Assembly (NCBI RefSeq): GCF_963665055.1
Contig: NZ_OY762015.1
Location: 1,156,001-1,220,000 of the forward strand
Length of the DNA stretch: 64,000 bases
Reading direction: 5' to 3'
Source: an uncultured Methanobacterium sp.
GTDB lineage: Archaea > Methanobacteriota > Methanobacteria > Methanobacteriales > Methanobacteriaceae
Position 1 is the stretch's first letter. Each line of letters opens with the position of its first letter. Position numbers and translations under genes: made by a program. The notes below the pieces were generated by a model. The model saw nothing but the letters and a program-made list of their open reading frames with translations, made no database searches and was not told the origin of the DNA. Shown here one piece after another: positions 27,075 through 35,992 of this stretch.

Positions 27075-28202
27075 TTGGACACATTATTGAACGAATTTTT
27101 GCATAAACTAATATTCACTTCAATTAAATCATGGATGGGATCATTCATATTATTAAATAGGTTACTAATTCCATTAAATAATGTAATATCAATATATCAA
27201 TCATCCACATTGGGGGATTTAATAATTCTTAAGAGTTCTAACCATAATATTAGCCCAAAAAATAAAGAACGTATAATGGCTTTAATTAGTTCATTAAAAT
27301 CTTATAAAGATAATGTCAAATTTGTTGACTATAAATCCGCTGAAAAAGATTGTGAAATATTAGCAAGTAAAATATTAGACAAATATCCTCGTGAAAAACT
27401 AGAGTCATTCTGTTTTAAAGGAATTCCAAGGGGAGGCCTAATTGTTCTAGGAATGTTATCTTACGCACTTGACCTGAAGCCATCACAGTTCGTCGATTCC
27501 AATGATCCCACACAACCTGTTATGATAGTGGATGATATAGCTTTAACCGGGAAAAGAATATCTCAAATATTAAATGAATCCAAATCTTCACATTTAGTAA
27601 TCGCTAACTTGTATTCCTCTCCTGAACTTCGGAGATCAATACTCAATAATGAACCAAATGTTAAATGCTGTTTCTCATCTCATGATCTAAAAGATCGCTC
27701 CCTAGAAAATCACCCTCAAAATTATTCAACATGGAAGAAGAAAATGAATAAAATCCTCGGTAATCGTTACTGGATAGGTGAATTAGATATGGTGTGTTTT
27801 CCATGGAGTGAACCAAATTATTCTTTCTGGAATCCAGTTACAAAAAAAGTTGAAGATGGATGGAAGTATTTGCCCCCACACAAATGTTTAAAGAATAAAT
27901 CCATAATGAGAATACCTCCCCATAAATCCATCAAATGTGATTTCCATCTTTCACCCTCAGTGATTATAGGAATTTTTGATGATGAAATATTACTTTTCCA
28001 AAAAAACACAGCTAATATTTACTCATTAAACGGCACATCTGCAATGTTTTTTAGAGCTTTAGTAACTTATGGTAATTTTGAAACTTCTTTAGAATATTTA
28101 GTTCATGAACACAATTTTGATAGCTCAAAATTACATAATGACCTTAAAAAATATGTTAATGATCTACTAAAAAACGAAATATTAAAAGAAAGTTCGAGTT
28201 AA
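27075..28202 (+). CDS. Phosphoribosyltransferase-like domain fused to a PqqD-like recognition domain
   Basis: 375 residues from TTG 27075; ATG 27135 is an alternative and neither has a clear ribosome site. Residues about 50-195 look like a type I PRTase: FKGIPRGGLIVLGML and the PRPP loop VMIVDDIALTGKRIS (about residues 148-162). A middle segment with FPWSEPNYSFWNP (about 240) follows. The last about 95 residues (IIGIFDDEILLFQKN, then SLNGTSAMFFRAL, ending LLKNEIL) match the PqqD fold of RiPP recognition elements, like the B1 protein nearby. It lies directly after the precursor on the same strand. Inference: the fused domain binds the leader and the PRTase domain modifies the peptide. An unrelated regulatory role cannot be excluded. 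Confidence 0.75.
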   Translation: MDTLLNEFLHKLIFTSIKSWMGSFILLNRLLIPLNNVISIYQSSTLGDLIILKSSNHNISPKNKERIMALISSLKSYKDNVKFVDYKSAEKDCEILASKILDKYPREKLESFCFKGIPRGGLIVLGMLSYALDLKPSQFVDSNDPTQPVMIVDDIALTGKRISQILNESKSSHLVIANLYSSPELRRSILNNEPNVKCCFSSHDLKDRSLENHPQNYSTWKKKMNKILGNRYWIGELDMVCFPWSEPNYSFWNPVTKKVEDGWKYLPPHKCLKNKSIMRIPPHKSIKCDFHLSPSVIIGIFDDEILLFQKNTANIYSLNGTSAMFFRALVTYGNFETSLEYLVHEHNFDSSKLHNDLKKYVNDLLKNEILKESSS

Positions 28203-28291
28203 ATTGTTTCAATTAATCTAAATTTAATACTGAATATTTGGTGAAAAAGTAAAACCTTCAGATCATACCAAAATAGTTAGAAAAATGTAAA

Positions 28292-30193
28292 TTATTCTTC
28301 AATTATGAACTTAATTTTTTTAAACCATAAAAATAGCAATAAAACAAACCAAACATAAATGAGGTTGTGATTTGCAATTCCAGATTTGTAATCTTCATAA
28401 ATTTGTTTTAAAATATTAATGTTAACATAGGAAGAAATTAATTCTGGTTCTTTGTAAATAATTGTTTCAATTAGATTCTTTTGATATGAAATAAAATTTT
28501 TATAAAAAACTTGATCCGTTGCACCTTTATCTAACCTGTGTTGTACTTCAAAGGGTAAAATATTTTCCATACTTAAGCGTAAAATATATTTATTCCATCC
28601 TTTATTAGTTTTCATATCATTAGGAAGTCCATAACAAAATTCAATTAGTCTTTTATCAAAAAATGGATATCTTGGTTCTATATAGAACTGTGATGTTCCT
28701 TTATTTTTTATTGTTGTATATTTATCGTAAGTCAAAGAGTCTATATTTTGATAGTTATACTCTTTAGAAGTTCCTTTTTTCAAAAAAAAGTTCCTTTCAT
28801 TAAATATATCATTAAAATAATCATACCCCCCTAATTTATTTACAAAATCTTGATTTAAAATTGTCATAGGGTTAAAATTAGATCGATTTTTAAAAAAATT
28901 ATGTAAATTCTTTATTTTCAGAGGAATTAATGGAATAAAAACATTTTGTATCAATAAATTAAATATATTTATATTTGTTAGTTTTTTAAGACATTTAAGT
29001 TCTTTAAACAATGTTTTAATTTTTAGACTAATTGCTAATTCAAATAAGTATCTATTGTTAATTAGAAGAACTTCATCCCCACCGGTTCCAACTAATAAAA
29101 TTCTTATATTGTTATTTTTCATTCTTTTATAAGATTCCCAAAAAGTTGACATGAATGGAGTAAAAAATGGCTGCTCTTGATAATATAAAATATTTTCCAT
29201 TTTATCTAAGGGGTCAATATTCTCACTAAATATATAATGGCTCTTAATCTTCCCCTTTTCTACTATTTTTTGAATATAATAACGTTCATCTGCTTCTTTA
29301 AAACCATCATAAATTAGAGAGAATGTATTTAGATGATCAAATAAAAAATCTTCTTTATCAACTAAATCCCTTGCCATACAAACAATTGAAGATGAATCTA
29401 AACCCCCACTCAATTCAAATCCTAAAGGAAAGCATGTTCTTAAACGACATTTAACCGCTTCCCTAAAAATCTTCCTAAAAGCATTTGAATAATCTTTTTC
29501 TGAATCCATTCTGATTTTTAAACTCGAATCAAGTTCCCAATATTTATTAATTGAAATTTGCGATTTATTATGAAAAAAAATAGAATTTGCGGCCTCTAAA
29601 ATTAGAATATTTTTAAAAAAAGTAAATTTTTTATCTTTAATATTGAGTAAATATTCTGCTAATTTAAGGTCATTTAGTTCATATTTGATTCTTAAAGCAG
29701 GAAAAATTGCTTTCATTTCTGTAGCAAAAATAAAAAGATTATTTTCTAAAAAATAATAAAAAGGTTTCACTCCCATATGATCTCGGGCACAAAATAACTG
29801 CTCCTTGTTTTTATCCCAAATAGCAAAAGCAAAATCCCCAAGGAGTTCTTCAGGACACTTTTCACCCCATTTCTCATATGCTTTGAGGATAAAGTAGCTA
29901 TCAGACACATATTCATTATCTTTAATTCCCAGTATGGGTGCAAGATCCTTACGGTTATCAATACGTGCATCTGCTGTTATAACCAGACCAGATTCTTCAT
30001 CTTCAAAGGGTAATATTTCATGGAGGGATTCATGTGTTGTGTGGAGCATCTGATGGCCCAGGGCTATTGGTCCTTCACACCAGACTCTGGATCCATCGGG
30101 TCCACGGTATGAGATCTTATCATTCATTTTCTTGATATCAGCAAGATCCACATCCTTACCATCTCGCCTGAAAATTCCAGTTATCCCACTCAT
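28292..30193 (-). CDS. Asparagine-synthetase-like lasso cyclase (C)
   Basis: 633 residues, the usual length for the family. The N-terminal glutaminase-like domain starts MSGITGIFRRDG: the catalytic Cys2 of true asparagine synthetase is Ser here, so ammonia release from glutamine is not expected, as in lasso cyclases. The ATP-pyrophosphatase domain has ELSGGLDSSSIVCMA (about residue 270), so adenylation of an acidic side chain is retained. The role would be to activate Glu8 and close the ring with Gly1. The ATG at 30193 is preferred to the one 9 bases upstream because it gives the family's N-terminus. B1 lies 125 nt upstream on the same strand. Confidence 0.9.
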   Translation of the reverse strand: MSGITGIFRRDGKDVDLADIKKMNDKISYRGPDGSRVWCEGPIALGHQMLHTTHESLHEILPFEDEESGLVITADARIDNRKDLAPILGIKDNEYVSDSYFILKAYEKWGEKCPEELLGDFAFAIWDKNKEQLFCARDHMGVKPFYYFLENNLFIFATEMKAIFPALRIKYELNDLKLAEYLLNIKDKKFTFFKNILILEAANSIFFHNKSQISINKYWELDSSLKIRMDSEKDYSNAFRKIFREAVKCRLRTCFPLGFELSGGLDSSSIVCMARDLVDKEDFLFDHLNTFSLIYDGFKEADERYYIQKIVEKGKIKSHYIFSENIDPLDKMENILYYQEQPFFTPFMSTFWESYKRMKNNNIRILLVGTGGDEVLLINNRYLFELAISLKIKTLFKELKCLKKLTNINIFNLLIQNVFIPLIPLKIKNLHNFFKNRSNFNPMTILNQDFVNKLGGYDYFNDIFNERNFFLKKGTSKEYNYQNIDSLTYDKYTTIKNKGTSQFYIEPRYPFFDKRLIEFCYGLPNDMKTNKGWNKYILRLSMENILPFEVQHRLDKGATDQVFYKNFISYQKNLIETIIYKEPELISSYVNINILKQIYEDYKSGIANHNLIYVWFVLLLFLWFKKIKFIIEE

Positions 30194-30318
30194 AACAATC
30201 ATTAACCCTGTTTTAATTTAATAAAACATACAAAAAAAAATTCAATCATTTAGTCTACTTATTTATCCCATTACTTTATTCCATATTCTTAGATCACGAA
30301 GGATTGGGGTTTTGACAA

Positions 30319-30606
30319 TTAATCACTCTTTTTAACTTCAACCATTCCATTTTCAGTTAATTCCTTGAGTAACTCCAATAAATCTCGCTCACATTCATCT
30401 TTCTCAACATTATATTCATCTAAAATAGCATCCCTGATCTGGTCGATGGTTTTAGGTTCTTTGATCTGTTCCCAGATGAATGCACCTACAGGGTTTAACC
30501 CATAGTAGATCCCATCTTCCATTCCAAGTAGAACCATTTCATCCTCCACCTTACAGTAAACATAGTCATTGTTAACTGTTACCACTGTAGAACCAGATAA
30601 TTCCAT
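30319..30606 (-). CDS. PqqD-like RiPP recognition element (B1)
   Basis: 95 residues. STVVTVNNDYVYCKVEDEMVLLG, then YYGLNPVGAFIWEQI and LLELLKELTENGMV, match the PqqD/B1 family over its whole length. B1 binds the leader (Tyr, Pro and Leu of YxxPxL) and presents it to B2 and the cyclase. The start at 30606 is chosen because GGAG lies 10 nt upstream; the longer open frame has no good site. It precedes the cyclase gene and is probably co-transcribed with it. Upstream there are two direct AACCTG motifs and one inverted copy (30739-30784) around a TATA-like stretch. Confidence 0.9.
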   Translation of the reverse strand: MELSGSTVVTVNNDYVYCKVEDEMVLLGMEDGIYYGLNPVGAFIWEQIKEPKTIDQIRDAILDEYNVEKDECERDLLELLKELTENGMVEVKKSD

Positions 30607-30979
30607 AAATATCATTCTCCAATAAATCAATTTCATTAAGGTATTAGTAAATATTCTGTAGGTCAAATTCTTATTTTCAGGGTTTTATTTAAATAATAAA
30701 TGATTGAATTCATGTTTTTTCAATGTTTAATTTTAATGCAGGTTTACAAATTTAAAAAACGTTTTAACCTGTAAATATAACCTGAAATTATATCAAATTA
30801 TAATTTTCTAATAAATATAGTTTATTAAGGATTTTTGAAAATTGTTGTTAGTATTAAAATAATTAAACAAATAGAAAAAATGAGTTAAAGAAAAAAGAAA
30901 TGGAATTATTCATGTTCTTCGACCAGATATAACTGTTACACCTAAATTGTCCTTCAGCGTTCCAGATCTAGAAAAAAAG
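30607..30979 (-). other. Intergenic region upstream of B1, 373 nt
   Basis: No coding frame with a ribosome site, and no second precursor with a YxxP motif, was found on either strand. It holds the B1-cyclase promoter region, with CAGGTT at 30739-30744 and AACCTG at 30766-30771 and 30779-30784. Confidence 0.5.
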
Positions 30980-31807
30980 CTAGTGGAATCCCCAAATAAC
31001 CGTTTGTGCCAGTTGTGGTTGCACTTTGAATACTTGTACTAAAAGATTACATATCTGTATTTGAACCTTCAATACCTGTGATACCAGTTTTTGTACCGTT
31101 TTTTGTAGTGTTGCCTGGTTTACCAGTATCTTTTGTTGGTCCACAACTGTACTACCCCCAGTAGATGGAGATAAAGCTGCGATTGGTGCTGTAACTTTAG
31201 CTGCAATAGGCCCAGTAGTTTTAGCTGCAACACTCCCGGATTTAGCTGCAGGATTGGTAGGTGTAGCTACAAAGTTACTGGTAGACGTATCTGTAGAAGT
31301 GGTAGTTTCAGTGTGTGTACCAGATACTGCTTCTCCCCTAACCTCATGGGACACGTAAACTCCGTTTAAAAAACAGTTATTGAGTGTTAGTTGACCATTG
31401 TTGACTACCGGAGATCCATCTTCCATGTTCAAGATAGACAGGTTTTCTAGAACCACACAAACTCCGGGATCTATGGTCACTGTTCCACCTTCCCCTCCAG
31501 CGATTATAACTGTGTCTTCAGCAGTAGCACCAGTACCTTTGATGGTAATGCTTTTATTAACAATTACTGGTTCATAGTATTCCCCAGCTGCTAGTTGAAC
31601 ATTATAACTATCTGCAGTGTTCTCATCATTAATTGCATCCTGTATGACACAGGGACCATAATAAGTGGTTCCTGTTTCTACTACATATGAATAAGTAGTT
31701 GGTTCTTTAGCAGGTGCAATGGCAAAAGATGCCCCACTTAAAATTATTGCAAGCAGGAAAGCAAAGACAATGAAAGTCGATTTCATTTTCACCCGTTGGA
31801 TTATCAT
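30980..31807 (-). CDS. Secreted protein with a short beta-helix domain and Ala/Thr-rich linker
   Basis: 275 residues. Signal peptide about residues 8-32 (MKSTFIVFAFLLAIILSGASFA). Residues 35-150 read like a pectin-lyase-type right-handed beta-helix (IQDAINDENTADSYNVQLAAGEYYEPVIVNKSITIKG-type pattern: repeated short strands and NN/LNN turns). A Thr/Ala/Pro linker follows (about 155-225) and the protein ends in an amphipathic helix region rich in Gln and Val. AAGGTGGC about 8 nt before the ATG supports the start. Two TGTGA-N6-TCACA sites lie upstream, as for the adhesin, so both are probably controlled together. No enzymatic residues were recognised. Confidence 0.65.
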   Translation of the reverse strand: MIIQRVKMKSTFIVFAFLLAIILSGASFAIAPAKEPTTYSYVVETGTTYYGPCVIQDAINDENTADSYNVQLAAGEYYEPVIVNKSITIKGTGATAEDTVIIAGGEGGTVTIDPGVCVVLENLSILNMEDGSPVVNNGQLTLNNCFLNGVYVSHEVRGEAVSGTHTETTTSTDTSTSNFVATPTNPAAKSGSVAAKTTGPIAAKVTAPIAALSPSTGGSTVVDQQKILVNQATLQKTVQKLVSQVLKVQIQICNLLVQVFKVQPQLAQTVIWGFH

Positions 31808-31892
31808 TTTTTATTGCCACCTTCTCTTATTAAAATAACATTCTCTATTACCTACCCTGACTTCACAATCAGTTATAATAAATAAACATTTT

Positions 31893-31930
31893 AGTGACTT
31901 TAGTCACAAAAGTGTGTGCAATATATCACA
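31893..31930 (-). promoter_or_regulatory. Two TGTGA-N6-TCACA-type operators upstream of the beta-helix gene
   Basis: The sites are at 31893-31908 (AGTGA/TCACA) and 31915-31930 (TGTGC/TCACA), spaced 22 bp centre to centre and so on the same DNA face. On the - strand the nearer site is followed after about 6 nt by the TATA-like TTTATTTATTATAA. The same motif occurs four times before the adhesin gene. Confidence 0.65.
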
Positions 31931-32230
31931 AAAAGATATGTTTTCTGGTTTTGAAAACTTTAAATAATATAAACCAAACAAATAGAATTTAAAAAAGATT
32001 AATAATTAATAATTAAATATATATTCAAAATTAAAACATTTTTATCCTGATTTTTAATGGATTTTCTCTAAAATCGGTTCACATTTTGGAACGAAAATGT
32101 TGGAGTAAGATTATATTTTTAATAAAAGAATTTATTGTTAAAAAAGCAATTTTTAGGTATTGACCCTTCAAAATACTGAAGTTTTATATAGTAGTTAGGA
32201 CCATATTTGTACTTAAGGAGATGTGTTTTT

Positions 32231-32701
32231 ATGGGTGTTCGTGGTCCTAAAACTGGTTTTGTGGATGTAGCTTGTCCTAACAAGAGCTGTGCAGATTATG
32301 GGAAAACTGAAAACGGTAATATTGTGGGTAATGGAACTTACCAGACAAAAAATGGTCCTGTTCACAAATTTATTTGTCGAACATGCTCTAAAAGTTTCAC
32401 TTCACATTCAAACACAATATTACACGATTTAAGAACAAATGAAGAAACAGTTTTTTTGGCTTTGAAAATGATTTTAAAAGGCATGAGTTTACGGGGAACA
32501 GCAGAAGTTTTAGGTGTTAAACTGGATACTGTGCGCAGATGGCTGCGCATAGCTTCTGAACACAGTGAAGAAATAAACAAAGTCCTTATGAAAGATATAA
32601 AAGTTGATAAAGTGGAGTTAGATGAGTTATGGACTTTTGTTAAAAAAAAACAGTTCCGAAAATGGAGCATGAATCAGAAGACGAAAGATGGATCTGGCTA
32701 A
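32231..32701 (+). CDS. IS1-family InsA-like frame (N-terminal part of transposase)
   Basis: 156 residues from ATG 32231, which has AAGGAG upstream. A zinc-finger-like Cys set (CPNKSCADYG and CRTCSKSF) is followed by a helix-turn-helix (SLRGTAEVLGVKLDTVRRWL) and DELWTFVKKK at the slippage site. Alone it would be the DNA-binding repressor-like protein of IS1. The A9 run at 32642-32650 followed by C allows a -1 ribosomal shift into the next frame, producing the full transposase. Confidence 0.88.
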   Translation: MGVRGPKTGFVDVACPNKSCADYGKTENGNIVGNGTYQTKNGPVHKFICRTCSKSFTSHSNTILHDLRTNEETVFLALKMILKGMSLRGTAEVLGVKLDTVRRWLRIASEHSEEINKVLMKDIKVDKVELDELWTFVKKKQFRKWSMNQKTKDGSG

Positions 32702-33357
32702 GCTTCGCACCCGAACACAGGCTAATCTTAGCAGCCTACGCAGGCGCCATGACTCAAGATGCGGCTGATGAGATTGTTAAACAAACCTGTGATCGAATAA
32801 ACGAAAAACAATTACCTTTATTTGTCACAGACGGAAGAAAATACTACGCACAAGCACTATTGGACAGATACAGCTATACAAAGGAGTTTCCACGGACAGG
32901 TAAACAAGGACGTCCACGAAAACCGAAACAAATACCGTTACGGAAGTTAAAATATGCCCAAGTAGTGAAGGAGCGAGAAGGAGGAAACGTGGTTAATATT
33001 GAAAAACGCATTATATATGGCATGGAAGAAGATATTGACTCTAGTTTCATCTCTACTTCTTACATAGAACGAGAAAATTTGACTTTAAGGCAAGATAACA
33101 ATAGATTAACAAGAAAAACATTAGGATATTCCAAAAAAGACGAATGGCTCCAACACCACGCCACACTACAAATGGCAGACCATAACTTCATACGAACACA
33201 CGATTCCCTGAAAAAACCTTGCAAAACACATCTAAAAGGTAAAGTATGGAGAAAATATCAAAAAAGAACACCTATGATGTCCGTAGGGATCACAGACCAT
33301 ATCTGGACCCTGGAAGAATTGTTAACATTCCCATACCACAAAAACATCAACACATAA
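32642..33357 (+). CDS. IS1-family InsB-like frame (catalytic part of transposase, reached by -1 frameshift)
   Basis: In the -1 frame after the A9 run the protein continues through MEHESEDERWIWLSF. It carries the IS1 DDE residues: the Asp in the preceding DELW, the Asp in FVTDGRKYYAQAL, and the Glu in YIERENLTLRQDNNRL. It ends just inside the right inverted repeat. No internal stop was found, so the element may be active. Confidence 0.85.
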
Positions 33358-33412
33358 AAGGGTCAACATCAATTTTTAAGTGCATAAAGAAAAGGGTAAA
33401 ATCCAATTATTT

Positions 33413-34408
33413 TCATCTGTTTATACCTAAATCCTCTTCTACAGACTGTACCATATCCTGAATATCCTCAAAGGAATGAACCAGTACCAACCGTTTCACA
33501 GTCACATTATTCACCAGCTGGGCACAGTTTATCAGATTCTCCTTCTGAGTGGTTTGTTGGAAGATGCGATTGGCAACCGAGTGACGGATTAAATCAATCA
33601 AATTCTCCTGAGACTTTAAAACAGATATTCCAGTGTTAACAATTGATTCCACATTATCTCCTTTTGAAATGACATTTCCATCTACTCCATCCTGAACTTT
33701 TTCAATAACGTATATCCTCTCCAGTTTTACTGGTTCCGGGGAAAACTGGTATGATGCATCACAGAACACCTTCCCCGCCAGGGTCTTCAAAGGAGTTAAA
33801 ATATCAGTGTGCTCCTTAACCTGGTTGTAAGCTTCCTCTGATAAACGCACATGGGGATAACCCGGATAGACCACTGGTTTTCCTGCTTCATCAAATTTTA
33901 TGGCCAGAATATCATCAGTTACCAGTGGATATCCTTCCACGTAGAGGTGGATGGCAGTGGTGGATTTACCATTACCCCGGTGTCCCAGGAAGGCCACTGC
34001 CGCAGATATCTCATTGGTATCCACCTTACACATGTTTACTGCACTACCGTGCAGGACTAAAAAACCACGCTGGTGAAGCAGGAGGGACATCACCGGCCCC
34101 AGTAGGAATGGGATTAAAGTAAGTTCATCAGAACCATCCAGATCAGCAATTGGTTCCACAATCACCTGCTCACCATTACTGATCTTAACCTTCCCAATCT
34201 TATCCCACCACAGATACACATCATATCCTGTAACCAGGTAGTTGGGTCCCTCCACCTCGGCCCATTTGACTTGGGAAGGATTAACGGACCCCAATGTGAT
34301 CTCAACATCTGGGCCACCTTCTCGGAGTTCATTATCAGAACATTCAATCATTCCAGGTAGTTCAATTTCTGATGCTATTTCCAGCCCAAATGCTTTATAA
34401 ATGAACAT
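33413..34408 (-). CDS. HPr-kinase-like protein, lasso-cluster accessory kinase (K)
   Basis: 331 residues. Walker A GHRGNGKST (residues 142-150) is followed by LVTDDILAI (Asp165/Asp166, the catalytic Asp region) and VYPGYPHVRLSEEAY, the pattern of HPrK-related proteins of peptide clusters. The true HPr-kinase loop and an HPr gene are absent. In paeninodin-type clusters the homologue phosphorylates the C-terminal Ser of the precursor. The precursor here ends in His or Ala, so Ser5 or Ser9 of the core would have to be the target if it acts likewise. The start at 34408 has GGAG 9 nt upstream. The IS element lies just downstream. Confidence 0.82.
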   Translation of the reverse strand: MFIYKAFGLEIASEIELPGMIECSDNELREGGPDVEITLGSVNPSQVKWAEVEGPNYLVTGYDVYLWWDKIGKVKISNGEQVIVEPIADLDGSDELTLIPFLLGPVMSLLLHQRGFLVLHGSAVNMCKVDTNEISAAVAFLGHRGNGKSTTAIHLYVEGYPLVTDDILAIKFDEAGKPVVYPGYPHVRLSEEAYNQVKEHTDILTPLKTLAGKVFCDASYQFSPEPVKLERIYVIEKVQDGVDGNVISKGDNVESIVNTGISVLKSQENLIDLIRHSVANRIFQQTTQKENLINCAQLVNNVTVKRLVLVHSFEDIQDMVQSVEEDLGINR

Positions 34409-34603
34409 GTGATCCTTCTCCATCCATTGAGAGATAAAATTTTTTCAACGAGATAAATTATATTCTAATTGGCAGGATAAGTATTTTCCAATTTTTCTCA
34501 AATGTTAAGAAATAATGGAACAATAGTTATATTCCATAAATTACAGAAGTAGACACTTAAATTAACAAATTTAACTAAATATTAAGGAATTGGGAGCTTT
34601 TAA

Positions 34604-35935
34604 ATGAATTTTTCCAGAATCTTACAAGACAAAAAGCAAAATGGAGCAGAATTCACCGAATCCATGGATGAAAATGCATTTAAGACCATATCCGCATTCT
34701 CCAACACTGATGGCGGGACCCTGTTCTGCGGAGTTAAAAATAAAAATAATATCCCTGGTTTTGAATGCAGTGACAAAAACCTCCAGCCACTCACCACCAA
34801 AATAATAGATAAAATGGGAATCAACCCTAAAATCTCATGTTTTAACTGGGAAGAAAAAACGATCATGAAAATTGACGTTAAAAAAAGTCCCAATCCAATT
34901 TCATACAATGGCCGGTACTATAAACGAATCCATAATAAAAACACCAGAATCTCAGGAGACCAACTAAAGGAGTTCTTTTTAACCGGAACCAACTGGGACG
35001 GTATGACTAACGATCACAGTATAAATGAAATTGATGAAGAATCCCTCCGGAAATTCACTAAAAAAGCCGTAAGAAGGGGTAGGCTCATAGCAGATGATAA
35101 GGCAGAAGTACCGGAAATACTCAAGAAATTAAATCTGTTAGTTGATGGCAGACTCACCAATGCCGCTATCATCCTATTTGGCCGGGACCCCCAGAAGTAC
35201 TTCACCAATGCCTTGGTCCGTGTGTTAAGGTTCAAGGATGATGTCAATATCTACGACCGGAGAGTTACCGGTAACCTATTCCAGCAGGCAGAAGAAGCAG
35301 AAGAAGCCATTAAGAATTCAATAAATGTGAAATTAGAAATAAAGGGTAAATTAACCCGGGAGGAAGTCTGGGATTATCCACTTAAAGCTATACGTGAAGC
35401 TTTAATAAACTCCATAGTCCACCGGGATTACTTCAAATTCCAGGTCCAGACCCAGATCAAGATATTTGATGACCAGATCTGGTTTTTTAACCCTGGAGAA
35501 CTGTTCGGTGGATTAACCATTGAAAAACTACAAATCCCCCATCCTTCTTCAACCAGGAATCCTCTGATTGCTGAGATGTTCTTCAAGGCCGGTTTGGTGG
35601 AGGTTCATGGATCAGGTATACCTCAGATGATGAAATCACTTGAAAATGCGGGGCTCCCTGAGCCTGATTTTAAAGAAGAATTTGCTGGTTTTTCGGTTTA
35701 CATGTTAAAAAACTTATACGATAAGGAATACTTGAAAAGTTTAGGCCTTAACTATAGCCAGATCCAGGCAGTGTCACATATACAGGAACACGGATCCCTA
35801 ACCATGTCTGATTTCCTGCGTATATCCCCCGGAATAAGTGAACGTACACTCCGTAGGTATTTAACAGACCTGGTGGACAAAAAACTGATTATAGCCATTG
35901 GTGAGAAGAAAGGAAGAAGTTATGAACTTTCTTAA
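34604..35935 (+). CDS. AlbA_2-type regulator with HATPase-like domain and winged helix
   Basis: 443 residues. N-terminal AlbA_2 (schlafen-like) domain with NGAEFTES and FSNTDGGTLFCGVKNK (residues 12-50); middle HATPase_c_4-type domain with REALINSIVHRDY (about residue 267) and HGSGIPQMM; C-terminal winged helix with GISERTLRRYLTDLVDKKLI. This is the COG2865-type predicted transcriptional regulator architecture. GGGAG precedes the ATG by 7 nt. It diverges from the kinase-like gene with 195 nt between them, so it could control the cluster, though nothing shows that it does. Confidence 0.85.
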   Translation: MNFSRILQDKKQNGAEFTESMDENAFKTISAFSNTDGGTLFCGVKNKNNIPGFECSDKNLQPLTTKIIDKMGINPKISCFNWEEKTIMKIDVKKSPNPISYNGRYYKRIHNKNTRISGDQLKEFFLTGTNWDGMTNDHSINEIDEESLRKFTKKAVRRGRLIADDKAEVPEILKKLNLLVDGRLTNAAIILFGRDPQKYFTNALVRVLRFKDDVNIYDRRVTGNLFQQAEEAEEAIKNSINVKLEIKGKLTREEVWDYPLKAIREALINSIVHRDYFKFQVQTQIKIFDDQIWFFNPGELFGGLTIEKLQIPHPSSTRNPLIAEMFFKAGLVEVHGSGIPQMMKSLENAGLPEPDFKEEFAGFSVYMLKNLYDKEYLKSLGLNYSQIQAVSHIQEHGSLTMSDFLRISPGISERTLRRYLTDLVDKKLIIAIGEKKGRSYELS

Positions 35936-35992
35936 TAAGCATTAGGTTCTTAAATATGAATCCGGAATTTTAACATACATAAAGTATAGTCC

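Larger units (their letters stand above)
32156..33370 (+). mobile_element. IS1-family insertion sequence, 1,215 bp, with 8-bp target duplication
   Basis: The terminal inverted repeats are GGTATTGACCCTT (32156-32168) and its imperfect complement at 33358-33370. The flanks carry the direct repeat AATTTTTA at 32148-32155 and 33371-33378, the 8-bp target duplication typical of IS1. Inside are insA/insB-like frames joined by a -1 shift. The preserved duplication means a fairly recent insertion. It separates the HPr-kinase-like gene from the rest of the lasso-type cluster. Confidence 0.9.

Noticed and set aside
28292..30193. Ordinary asparagine synthetase (asnB).
   Set aside because: Ser replaces the N-terminal catalytic Cys, and PqqD-like, B2 and exporter genes lie nearby.
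33413..34408. Genuine HPr kinase/phosphorylase of a PTS system.
   Set aside because: There is no HPr or PTS gene, the organism is an archaeon, and the sequence fits the RiPP-associated subgroup.
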